This document shows positions 55,124-64,000 of a stretch of 64,000 bases of DNA, one piece after another. The notes beneath the pieces are model-generated. The model made no database searches. It was not told the DNA's origin and was given only the letters and a program-made list of their open reading frames with translations. A program made the position numbers and the translations under genes. The stretch covers positions 2,046,001 to 2,110,000 of the forward strand of contig JAOVFP010000020.1 in assembly GCA_025738555.1 (NCBI GenBank), in the 5' to 3' direction. Source of the stretch: Cyathus striatus. Taxonomy: Eukaryota > Basidiomycota > Agaricomycetes > Agaricales > Nidulariaceae. Within the stretch, counting starts at the first letter, position 1, and the number at the start of each line of letters is the position of its first letter.

Positions 55124-55389
55124 TGGGAGGGGATGGAGGCATTGGACCTTTTGGCGGGGTGATATAAAGACTTGAGAGAGGGACACTGGATATTTTTAGA
55201 TCTTAACGATCCTGATATGGTGAGTGCACTGATATGATGTGGTGAGAAAACCGTCCGGACAGTTTTCTCACCACATCATATCAGTGCACTCACCATATCA
55301 GGATCGTTAAGATCTAAAAATATCCAGTGTCCCTCTCTCAAGTCTTTATATCACCCCGCCAAAAGGTCCAATGCCTCCATCCCCTCCCA
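55124..55389. repeat. 266-bp near-perfect palindrome containing two opposed promoters
   Basis: Each arm is 133 bp, starting TGGGAGGGGATGGAGGCATT and meeting at GTCC|GGAC (centre between 55256 and 55257). I found one mismatch, next to the centre (ACCGTCC against GGACAGT). Each arm contains the family promoter with GATATAAAGACTTGAGAGAG and CACTGGATATTTTTAG. The right-facing copy drives P7. The left-facing copy points into a non-coding cassette with no gene. Confidence 0.97.
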
Positions 55390-55509
55390 TTCGACACTCT
55401 ACTGCAAACCTGTCAGAAGAGGCCACCCGTATATTTTCTAGCCAGACTCTTACCAATAAAAGTTGCTCTAACAGACCTCATTTCTTGCTCGTTTCATAAA
55501 GAATCCAAT

Positions 55510-56437
55510 ATGGCAGTATCACGTGACATAACTGAGCCTCGTTCCACTTCGCTTCCTCTTGCTGACCTTTCCGACCACCACATCCACACCCAGAGTCTCT
55601 CTTCAACCATCCGCAACAAGCTTTACCTGCACCATCCAACCTCCCATTCGTCCTGGAATGAAGCAAGCTATGTCGCCTCGGCGTCTGCAGAGTCACCTCT
55701 GTATCTCGTCAGGATCGTAGTCCCCAGTCCACCAGGCCAGCGCCGTCCTCCACCTGACGTCCTCATGCACATACTCTCTTCGCTGCACGAGGGAGTCGCC
55801 AGCGTTCTTCACCACTACTTTGGTGAAGTCTATCAGGATTCCTCTTGCAGTTGCTGTAGAAGTGGAGGAGAAAGCCAACGCCCCCAATTCGCTTTCGTCA
55901 TCACGCCTTACTACCCCTACCCCAACCTATCCGAGCTTGTTGATACGCGCAGTTTTGCTACCAACCCCGTTCTCGCTGTTTCAGCCTTCAGCCATTTGGT
56001 CGATCTCTTCCTGTTCCTCAACGCACAGCATGTATCCTTCAGTGGTACATTTGCATCCTACGTCCTCATAAACCTGGCAGATGGAAGTGTAAAGGTGCAG
56101 AACTTTACTGTCGCAGTCCAAGTACAAGGTGATCCTGCTCTTTTACCTCGTTGGTGTTTATTGAAGTGCCACAGATACGCACGACCTGCGCACTCTGGGG
56201 AATATGTTCACCACAATCTTGCATCCTAATGCTGTTGCCTGCGGTATCTTTATGCGGGCATTGCACCTTGCGCGAATGCTCCAGTTCTTCGAGCAGAGCC
56301 ACAGCTCGAATGTACGGAGATCTTTACGTGCCTTGCAAGGCTCAATGTACGCAGCCAATGCTCCCAACGAGCAGCTTAGTAGTAATGAGAGTACCGTAGA
56401 TATTGAAGACGATTTGGATATTTGGTCCACCGACTAA
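55510..56437 (+). CDS. Pseudokinase-like family protein P7 (293 aa, two exons)
   Basis: Exons 55510-56128 and 56175-56437, intron 46 nt (GTGATC..CCACAG). Residue landmarks: DHHIHTQ at 22-28, beta3-like LYLVRIVVP at 64-72 with Arg68 where kinases have Lys, hinge-like FVITPYYPYPNLSELVD at 129-145, catalytic-loop equivalent FLNAQHVSFSGTFASYVLIN at 169-188 (FSG for HRD, Tyr184 for the metal-binding Asn) and ADGSVKVQNFTVA at 190-202 (NFT for DFG). The DTHDLRTLGN start of helix F opens exon 2. The tail is acidic, IEDDLDIWSTD. A longer frame begins 61 codons upstream inside the promoter and leader, but the conserved ATG at 55510 is preferred. Confidence 0.72.
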
Positions 56438-58215
56438 AGTCATTCTCAACTACAGTCACTACTCACGGAGCTTATCTTCGGCTTCAGGCTACCCACCACA
56501 ATTGATTTTGGTTACATACCCCTCTCATCTTGCATTGCTCTTTCTCTCATCGCAGTGATTTCTCAAACACTTTGCTATCCTCTATGTCTCGCTCTGACAT
56601 GCCCTACTTATGGAGTCAGTCTTATAGTTGCTGTTTGAAAACTATATTTTGTATTTATATCAATGCATATATCACTCAATCACTACTTTGTACGAATCTT
56701 GTTGATTCACTAGGTATATTTGAAGGTGTAGTACGAACCATTACATACTTCTTTCCGACGCTACCCGAAGCACCAAAACGTCACTAATCTCAACCCTCAG
56801 CATAAAACCCAACTCTCCTTTGGCTCTCCTCGAGCCTAGCTCACCCCCAGTACAGGCTGCGCTGTCCTCATCCATCGTGTATCCTTGTCCACAATTTTCC
56901 TCTGGGCGCTTACTAGGCTTTGACAAATCAGAAGGTTAGAGCGATAACGAAGGAAGGGATGTCGTACTCGCTGGAAGTTATTGGCAGTGGCTTTGCAGCC
57001 CCACCTGGCGTTGAATCCTCAGGTACCATATCTCGCCTTAACCGTAGCCTATCTCCATAACGCTGCCCTCATCCATGGCCACCACGCGCCGTTCCGCTCG
57101 TTGGTAGATTTCCCAGCGTCATCGTTGACCTCGATCGTCTCAGAGGAAGCAGAACGATCCGCATGGCAGGCTTCTGGAAGGAGCACCCCAGGAAAGGAAA
57201 AGGTGTCGATGGAGACCTGGCTTCCCTCTCAGCGGGTCCCTTAGACAAATTGGAGACCATGCAGTCCAACTTCTACTTCAGAACTTCAGAGGAGGGAATC
57301 GTGCCTCATCGGCAGCTCAGATCATAGGCCAGCACATTCGTCTCCTTCAGCCTACGGCACGTCAACCAAATATCTCCTTTCTCCCACATCAACAGAATTT
57401 GGGTTATAGAAAGGGAGGACATCATACCTCTGCTCATTCGAAGTCTTCACAGGGTATCGCCCATATCCCTCCTTTTGCATTCAGGGAGAAGTCAAGAGCT
57501 TGAGTGTGCTATTTTGCGTGCTGGGAGTCGTGACGTGGCAGCATCACTTAGCGACAAATGATGACGAGATCACTGCCAGACACGGTCATAGAATCATATG
57601 GTCAGGTGTAGCGGCCTAGACATTTTAGCTATAACAACATTGTCAGAATATAGTTTTGCGAAGTTAAAAGCGAATGAGAGCGGATTTCAGTTATAAAAGG
57701 GTAGAAAAAAGGTTCAGCAGAAATTTTGTCAAAACTTCAGGCAGAAATCTCGAGGTTTGGTCACATCTTCGTACCGCTCTCTACAACAAATATGATTGAT
57801 TGAATAATGTACATTTGTGAGTTTCATACCCCCAACATAAGCACCCCTTTGTCGTTCGTCTTAACAGTTTTCATGCAGGAAAAAGCCAATCGAGCCTCTC
57901 GATAAGTTACAGCGACCCAGTCAATAGCAAATGAAGTATCAGTTCATCCTGTAGCGGGTGTGATCGTGTAATATCTGGTGTAGTAGTCATCAGTATTAAT
58001 CATTCGGTGAACAACAGCTGATACTATGTGAACATACAAGTACGTTGTACGAAGCGATGAAACAGTGGCGTATATTAGCATAAATTTGGCCATTACTCTG
58101 CTGGGGGGGAAAGAGAAAGCCGGATTCAAACGATGAAAAGACAGAATAAGCTGTGAAGATGGTGGTTAGGTTGGGGGTTGGTATGGGTCCGAGTAGGACC
58201 CGGTATTACTGTGAC
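56438..58215 (+). repeat. Downstream cassette of P7, part before the MITE
   Basis: It opens with the 3' UTR (CTATATTTTGTATTTATATC) and carries a diverged cassette. A stretch at 57090-57300 (TCGTTGACCTCGATCGTCTC, GGAGACCATGCAGTCCAACT) matches the P5 flank rather than those of P2-P4. GCAGAAATCTCGAGGTTTGG is at 57740. No intact gene. Confidence 0.65.
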
Positions 58216-58577
58216 TAGTGCTGCCGCAGAGTGCAGTAAAGTGGCAGTGAAGCAAAAATTTACGTCACTGTGACATGCTTCACAGTTGGCACAGTGTGCT
58301 GTGAAGCACTGTGAAGTGACAGCGCCCAGGAGGCGCTCTCTCTAAATTACTGCTTTAGGAAATAGTAGGGTCCCATTACTTATATAATTATTAAGGGACA
58401 GAATGAAGCGCTCTGGGGCGCTGGCGAGCGGAAACGAACAAGTGCTTTACATTTCAACGCAGGGAACTTCACAGTGCTTCACAGGGACGGCAACACACTG
58501 TGCAGTGTGACTGAGCTTGAAATCTTGCAGTGCAGTCACAGTCATTACACAGTCACTGCAATGTGCCAGCAGCACTA
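58216..58577. mobile_element. hAT-like MITE with 8-bp target duplication
   Basis: The 362-bp insertion has ends TAGTGCTGC and GCAGCACTA. It is flanked on both sides by ACTGTGAC (58208-58215 and 58578-58585). The sister cassettes at 46008 and 50061 carry a single ACTGTGAC in the same sequence context (GTACTGTGACCAATCAACC), which are empty sites. The interior has many CTTCACAGTG/CACTGTGAAG words in both orientations, as expected of subterminal transposase-binding repeats. An 8-bp duplication with TAG-type ends points to the hAT superfamily. No coding capacity. Confidence 0.9.
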
Positions 58578-59240
58578 ACTGTGACCAATCAACCGGTTAC
58601 TTACAAAGTTCCAATCGCCGGCAACCTCCGGCAAACCGTTCGGCGTTCATGGCAAGTCACGGTACTATGTACTCGTGTGCTTATGTATGTAGTTGTATAT
58701 TTACCATCAACCTCTAAGCTACGCAAGTTTTCGCTATCGTTGGTTGCATTGATCATCATCCTTTTTGCAAGCCAACTTGTCTATGTCAGTGGCAGCTTAT
58801 CGGAACAAAAGGATTTTATGACGAAGTTCTCAAGTACTTAACCTACACTATTTTCTGTAATGCTTCCTCCGACGCTCTGAAGCCGCACTTGCACCAACAG
58901 TGTTACTTATGCGGTACGAGGAGTTCGCATTCCAATCAGATTCTCTGCGCCCGTATCTGGAAGATTGGCATGGTTCATATGAATCCAAAAAGCAAATGGA
59001 TACCCGATTACAATCAATTCCCATGTTGGAAGTTCAACCATTCTGCTAACTTCTGCACCAATTCTGCATTTGCTCAACTGCATTTGCTCTGCAATGAAAC
59101 GTAGTATCGATCATGTGCTAAGGAAGCTAACTTTGCGCCATGGTTTTATGGATACCGTATCGACACACGTATAACCTATAAGTACCTGAACTCTACGAGT
59201 TTACAATTATGCACCTCACTTCCCTCCGTATATCTACACC
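58578..59240. other. End of the P7 cassette and upstream region of the P450 gene
   Basis: The first 120 bases continue the family cassette (ACTGTGACCAATCAACCGG, TTATGTATGTAG). The remainder has only short frames without a motif and leads to the P450 start at 59241. Confidence 0.4.
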
Positions 59241-61379
59241 ATGGGCCCACCAGTTATTCCTTTATTGATATTTCTTGTCAGCGTTTATTTGGTATCTAAA
59301 ATCAAAGAAAAGAAGAGTTTGCTACCTCCTGGTCCTCCAAGATATCCAATTATCGGCAATGCACTTCAATTACGGAGCAAATATATACCACGAAGGTGAA
59401 ATCTCAGAATTTTACCCTCGTACTCAACTTTATATCCTCCACTATAGATTTACAGAATGGTCGAAGACATATGGAGATATTTTTTCGGTGCGTTGACACT
59501 ATAATGTATAGGAACTTGCGTCGTTCAACCATTGTCATAGCTCCGTGCAATGGATCAGACAATGATCATATTATCAAGCCCTGAAGCAGCCAGAGAAGTT
59601 ATGGATAAACAAGGTTCTCAAACTGGTGGAAGACCTAACTTTGGAATGCTAGCGCTAATAATAGAATCGTCAAATATTCTCATCAGCAGTATGCGTACGT
59701 ATCGTCAGGAACAATTCGTTCACTTCACTAATTCAGATACGGATGTATGGAAAATCGGTCGCAGATTTATGCGTAATATCCTTTCCTCATCTATGTTGGA
59801 TCGATTCTTATCATCTCATACCTTCGAATCGACTTGGCTATTAAAAGATGTTTTTAATTCGCCGCAGGTGTGTATCATATTCTATATTGATTACAACTAT
59901 CTAATAATTTAAACAGGACCTTTACACCCACATATTATGCACAACCTCATCCACCGTGATGTTCACCATCACCGGAAGGCAATGCTTTCAATACTCCAAC
60001 ATCATAATCGAAAAACACTCTGAAGCTCTCAGCTTTGCCATCGTCCTCTCAGGACCCGACTCATATCCCCTAGTCGATGCACTTCCAATTCTCAACTCCA
60101 TCCCGGAGTCGCTTGCACCTTGGAAACGAAAAGTGAAATATGCAAGAGATCTTCGGAATGAAATACATGAAGAATGGATTCGACCATGTGAAGCTGTATT
60201 GGGTACAGATAAAGAGACGGGATGCTTTATTGAGACAGTTCTCAAAGAAAGCCAGGTGTTAACTCAGAATGAAATTGCGTCAGTCCAACTTCCATTTTAT
60301 TCCATTTCGACCAACCTTTCGACTTAAAATCCGATAATAAACATATTCTAGGAATCTAGGCGGTATATTGATGGACGGTGGAACGAAGACCTCAGCTTCC
60401 ACCATACAATCGTGCGTTCTAGCTGCAATGAACTACCCCGAATGCCAGCAGAAATTACAAGACGAGCTCGATCGAGTGATCGGTTTACCGGTTTGGGAAG
60501 ACATTGAGCACCTCCCATATTTCGTGGCTTATTTATTTCTCTAAAATGTATAGGTCATGAGGTTTCGACCGCTCTTTCCACTAGCTATTCCTCACGTGGT
60601 TACTAAAGATTTAATGGTACGCTTTTCCATTTTAACATGCAAGAGAATGCTCACTTTTATTGATTAGTATAAGGGGTACCTGATTCCAAAGGGTGCCACA
60701 ATGTTCATGAATACATGTTGGTGCTTTCTAGTGAATTTCAACCAATGCAGGAGATACTGAAGATAATTTTCGATAGGGGGCATTTTGAGTGATGAAAGTT
60801 GGTCCTTTAGCAATTTATCAATTATTACTCGCACCATATAGTGTATTACTCATAATCGTTCAGATTCATTCAATCAACTGGAACTATTTAACCCAGATCG
60901 TTTCTTAAAGTCACGATACGGAACAAAACCTGGAACAGACAATAGTATATTCAGAGATAGCTTTGTATTTGGCGCTGGTAGAGTGAGTTTCATGTCTACA
61001 GCGGAACCGCTGGAGCAATCATGTTAATGAAATACCTAGCGAATATGTCCTGGGGAAGGTCTTGCACGCAGAACAGTAGTATGAGGTCTTCATAATTTAT
61101 GAGTTTTTCTGATGGTACTATATTCAAACAGATAATCAACGTTATGAAGCTGTTATGGGCTTTCAAATTTACAAAGGGTAATTCAGGAACAGGGAGCATG
61201 GATCCCGATGCATACTCTACGGTGCGGCGTTACGCATTACGTATAAACGATACTTCAGCATAGAACTCAGTTTATACTAGGCACTGGAATCAGGACCTTT
61301 ACCATTCACTTGCAATGCTGAACCACGCGATCAATGTTGCGTGACTACTATGAAGGAGGCATTCGGTAAATTAATGTAA
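59241..61379 (+). pseudogene. Cytochrome P450, probably decayed
   Basis: The N-terminus MGPPVIPLLIFLVSVYLVSK is a membrane anchor, followed by LLPPGPPRYPIIGNAL. Clean short introns link exons through WSKTYGDIFS, ILSSPEAAREVMDKQGSQTG, VWKIGRRFMRNIL, a central exon (CTTSSTVMFTITGRQCF..) and the I-helix NLGGILMDGGTKTSASTI. Next are RFRPLFPLAIPHVVTKDLM, GYLIPKGATMFMNT, LFNPDRFLKSRYGTKPGTDN and the heme-binding FGAGR/RICPGEGLARRT (cysteine present). The end is PLPFTCNAEPRD..MKEAFGKLM, TAA at 61377. Faults: the K-helix ExxR Glu is absent, because the acceptor runs straight into VMRFRP. The stretch between FMNT and NQLELFNPDRF (60720-60860) has stops and lacks the usual linking residues. An exon with the K-helix start seems lost. 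P450s are heme mono-oxygenases of the ER membrane; this copy is unlikely to be active. Confidence 0.75.
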
Positions 61380-61440
61380 AGAACATCTTCAAGTCTTTCA
61401 GTCATAAGCATGTACATAGCAAATTTGTAGCAAGTGATTA

Positions 61441-61829
61441 GGGGAAATCAAACTTGGCTGTTTTGGCTGTTTTGTTGTGCCAAGCAGTTTTTTTGTTGCA
61501 TGGGAACTTCGTTTTGTTCCGACCGAGGTTTGACACCCCACATCGTATCGAAACAAATGACTGATGGCTCTGGTGGAGTTCCATCTGGGATTGGGGTTGA
61601 TTCTGAGTGAGTCAAGGAGTTCACATGTGCACCTCCGAGTCCGAGTGAGCCAAGCAGTCGCTTACTTCAACTTCAAGCTCCGACACAATATCGAGTAAGA
61701 ACGCTCATAACAAGATCACCTTGAAACGACGTCACGACGGTCGCGTCCTCTCTTTTGTTTCCGTGGGAAGTTGTTTTGTTTCGACCATCAATCATTTCAT
61801 TTTGCCAAGAGGGCAAGTTTGATTTCCCC
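61441..61829. mobile_element. TA-flanked MITE with GGGGAAATCAAACTTG ends
   Basis: The first 16 bases GGGGAAATCAAACTTG are exactly repeated as reverse complement at the right end (61814-61829). TA flanks both sides (61439-61440 and 61830-61831). The interior has a direct repeat (GGGAACTTCGTTTTGTTCCG / GGGAAGTTGTTTTGTTTCG). It is 389 bp with no coding frame. TA duplication is typical of Tc1/mariner-related elements. Confidence 0.85.
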
Positions 61830-61873
61830 TATTACTATGGGCTGGTAACATCACATACATACTGAAATGCATA

Positions 61874-62718
61874 CAGTGTTCTAGCACTCCTTGATACACT
61901 GCCGCTCCTTGATACAGTTGGCGCTCATGGCTTCCTCACTCATTCAATCCCTTAGATATTTGGCATACATGTTAGCTTAACTGTAATATCTTATAGGAAA
62001 AATTATGAATATTTTCTGTGGTGTAGCTGTAGAGATACACAGGTATTCTTTCGATATTAAGTGGCATGCCCAACTTTGGGTGATTGTCACAGCCAATTAT
62101 GCCTTACTTCGTATGGTTTACACCAAATAAAAAAAACGGCCACATTTATACTATAGTTAGGCATATATGTACCAGATTTTATCCTTATCGGTGAGGAATT
62201 GAGGTATAAACAAATGGAACAAAAGATGGGGACCTAAGCATGACAGCGTTGCACTCGCACGCCTTCACATTTGATGATTCTCCATCATCTTTCCCACGGT
62301 TGTACTTGCCATCCCAGTGAGCCAAAATCATCTTTTGCACGGAAGCACATGAGTAGGCATGCTTATAAAATCAAGTGAAGTTGCAGGTGCATAGAAGACA
62401 GCTTAATGTATGATATAAAAACACGATCGACGAGTATCTACGAGAGCAGGAGAGGCCAGGAAGATTGATAAGACCATGAGAACGATTGTAACACCTGTGA
62501 CACAACTGTATCAAGGAGTGTTTCAGCTGGAAAACTTATCCCCTTCATTAAAGCAAGTTGTATTTCCATTTCTACATACAATTTCACCATAAAACTTAGC
62601 ATATACACTCTTAATATACCTTGTTATGATACTGTGTACATAGTTTTATGAAAAATGTGGTAATAGCTACAATAATCACAAATTTCAATTTAGTGTATCA
62701 AGGAGCGCTAGAACACTG
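61874..62718. mobile_element. Tc1/mariner-like non-autonomous element, 845 bp
   Basis: The left end CAGTGTTCTAGCACTCCTTG continues ATACACT. The right end is its reverse complement with one mismatch (AGTGTATCAAGGAGCGCTAG, then AACACTG). TA lies on both sides (61872-61873 and 62719-62720). CAGTG-starting inverted repeats with TA target sites fit Tc1/mariner. Extra internal copies of CTCCTTGATAC occur at about 61909 and, inverted, at 62510. The AT-rich interior has no transposase frame. Confidence 0.85.
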
Positions 62719-64000
62719 TATAAAGTTGCATAAATAGAGCACCAAATTGAAAGAATTTTTCAATGCTTACACAATTTGGACATAAACACGCTGAGTACTT
62801 ATACGATCTGATAGAATGCTTGTGACTGGAGGTTGATTGGAGCAAGATTGGAGGACTGGCTTGGCTGCCAGTGTTTCGGTGCATGCGAGAACCCACGTGC
62901 TGAAACTGATTTATTTATAAGCAAAGCTATCATCGTCCTTCCCAAATATTTGGACACAAGTAATAAGTATCAGTACAACGTACACCTTTGTCTAACTTTG
63001 TCTTACTTAGATTCATTGCCGCAATACCCATTCCGATTGATGTTCCTGCTTTGTTATAAAATTTTCAAAACATTCATTTGGATCTGTCGAATAGGAAAAT
63101 AAGTATCGCATGGTACAAGTGTGCAAAGTGCCAGTGATTGGCCATCACAGTGGTATATTTATTGCGAACAGATGATCGGTGGCAAGTGCCGCATAGTATG
63201 GTGTCATAACGTGTGTTATTATTGTGATGATAATACTGATAAATAGTTTTATCAGCTCCAGAAGGAAATAATGGACCAAAGTGTAGTACTGATACGCTGC
63301 GATGCCAATTGTGTGTCCACGTCAGTACTATACATATTCTTAATACACAGGGATGTATTGGTGTGCAGCAACTTCGAATAGGAGATGATAATTATCCAAA
63401 TAAAAAATTTGTGTATCTCTCTATTACTCAAATTAACAATTTCTACCAGCTTCAACCTCCTAGTACTACTAGTTAGTGGTGTCCTCCATGTCACTAATTC
63501 ATCTCCATCAGTGCTGATGTTATATTTATTACTAGCATTGTCTACCACTGATCTGAGGAGCCCACTGAATGTTCAAGTTGCTGTGCTAATGAAAGATGAT
63601 CAGTGTGAGATGTCTGCCATATTTTCATCATGTTACGCTAATAGTGCTGAGGGAAAGTTGATTAATTGTTATGTAGGTCACTTATAGATATATCGATCAG
63701 CAATCCATCTGTCATAACACTGAAAATGGCGATGGTGGTGACAATACTGATGCATTGCAATGGTACGTTAGCATACATTATCAGTATCCTTACTTGCTAA
63801 AGTTAACGAACAGATACACAATTTAGATGGTCATATGATTGTGTTAAATCCTGTAGCAGCCCTAGTGATAGTTGTCAATCATCACTTGCTTTCGGACACT
63901 CTAGACTGAAAGCTTTGTAAGGAATCGAAAGCGCTAGATGCAACAGCTGTTAGATTGATGAACAACGGGATGCAAAGTGGAGCGAACGTAGATTGGTCGC
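62719..64000. other. Right edge of the window, no confident gene
   Basis: AT-rich DNA with frames of at most 100 codons and no motif. A word family AATACTGAT/AGTACTGAT..GC(A/T)GC(G/A)ATG recurs near 63280 and 63750, which may be a diverged repeat. Nothing else was recognised. Confidence 0.45.

Noticed and set aside
55327..55509. N-terminal extension of P7 (61 codons)
   Set aside because: It starts within the palindromic promoter and translates the TATA and leader region; the conserved family ATG is at 55510.

Overview
This is a 64 kb piece of a filamentous fungal nuclear genome, most likely an Agaricomycete (mushroom-forming basidiomycete). The evidence is gene structure with many 45-55 nt GT-AG introns, divergent F-box/LRR-type proteins, an intron-rich PDR-type ABC transporter, a fungal Fe(II)/2-oxoglutarate oxygenase-like gene, a fungal RepHel Helitron, a P450 and many small non-autonomous DNA transposons. 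No rRNA, tRNA or CRISPR array was recognised.

Layout. 1-14.5 kb is a conventional gene block: an F-box-like gene (-), a decayed F-box/LRR paralogue (-) head-to-head with its intact relative (+), a full-length PDR transporter (+) whose catalytic ATP site looks dead, and an oxygenase-like gene (-). 14.5-19.4 kb holds no convincing gene. 19.4-20.6 kb holds a broken MLKL-NTD/HeLo-like fragment and an intact three-exon gene for a small secreted protein resembling fungal beta/gamma-crystallin-like proteins. 20.9-58.8 kb is dominated by one expanding family: six intact two-exon genes (P1, P2, P3, P4, P5 and P7, about 287-301 aa), one large pseudogene (P6) and two fragments. Their sequence aligns with the C-lobe of a protein kinase, but the HRD, DFG and beta3-Lys positions are all replaced, so I propose a tandemly amplified pseudokinase family.

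Most family units begin with a TATA-containing promoter that also lies upstream in inverted orientation. Between the two promoter arms each locus carries a different spacer: perfect palindromes of about 270-310 bp, minisatellites, or a TIR element. Most units end in a shared non-coding cassette of about 2 kb. Between P1 and P2, in the 5' leader of a truncated family member, sits a head-to-tail array of three Helitrons (23798-30629, 30630-33199, 33200-35227). The first encodes a Rep-helicase interrupted by three in-frame TGA codons.

58.2-64 kb contains a hAT-like MITE with an 8-bp target duplication (empty sites are visible in sister cassettes), a decayed P450 gene, and two TA-flanked TIR elements.

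The conventional genes do not form an obvious pathway. The main story is local genome plasticity: amplification of a pseudokinase-like family, palindrome formation at its promoters, and repeated transposon invasion. All functional calls are from reading the sequence and recalling family motifs; no database search was run.
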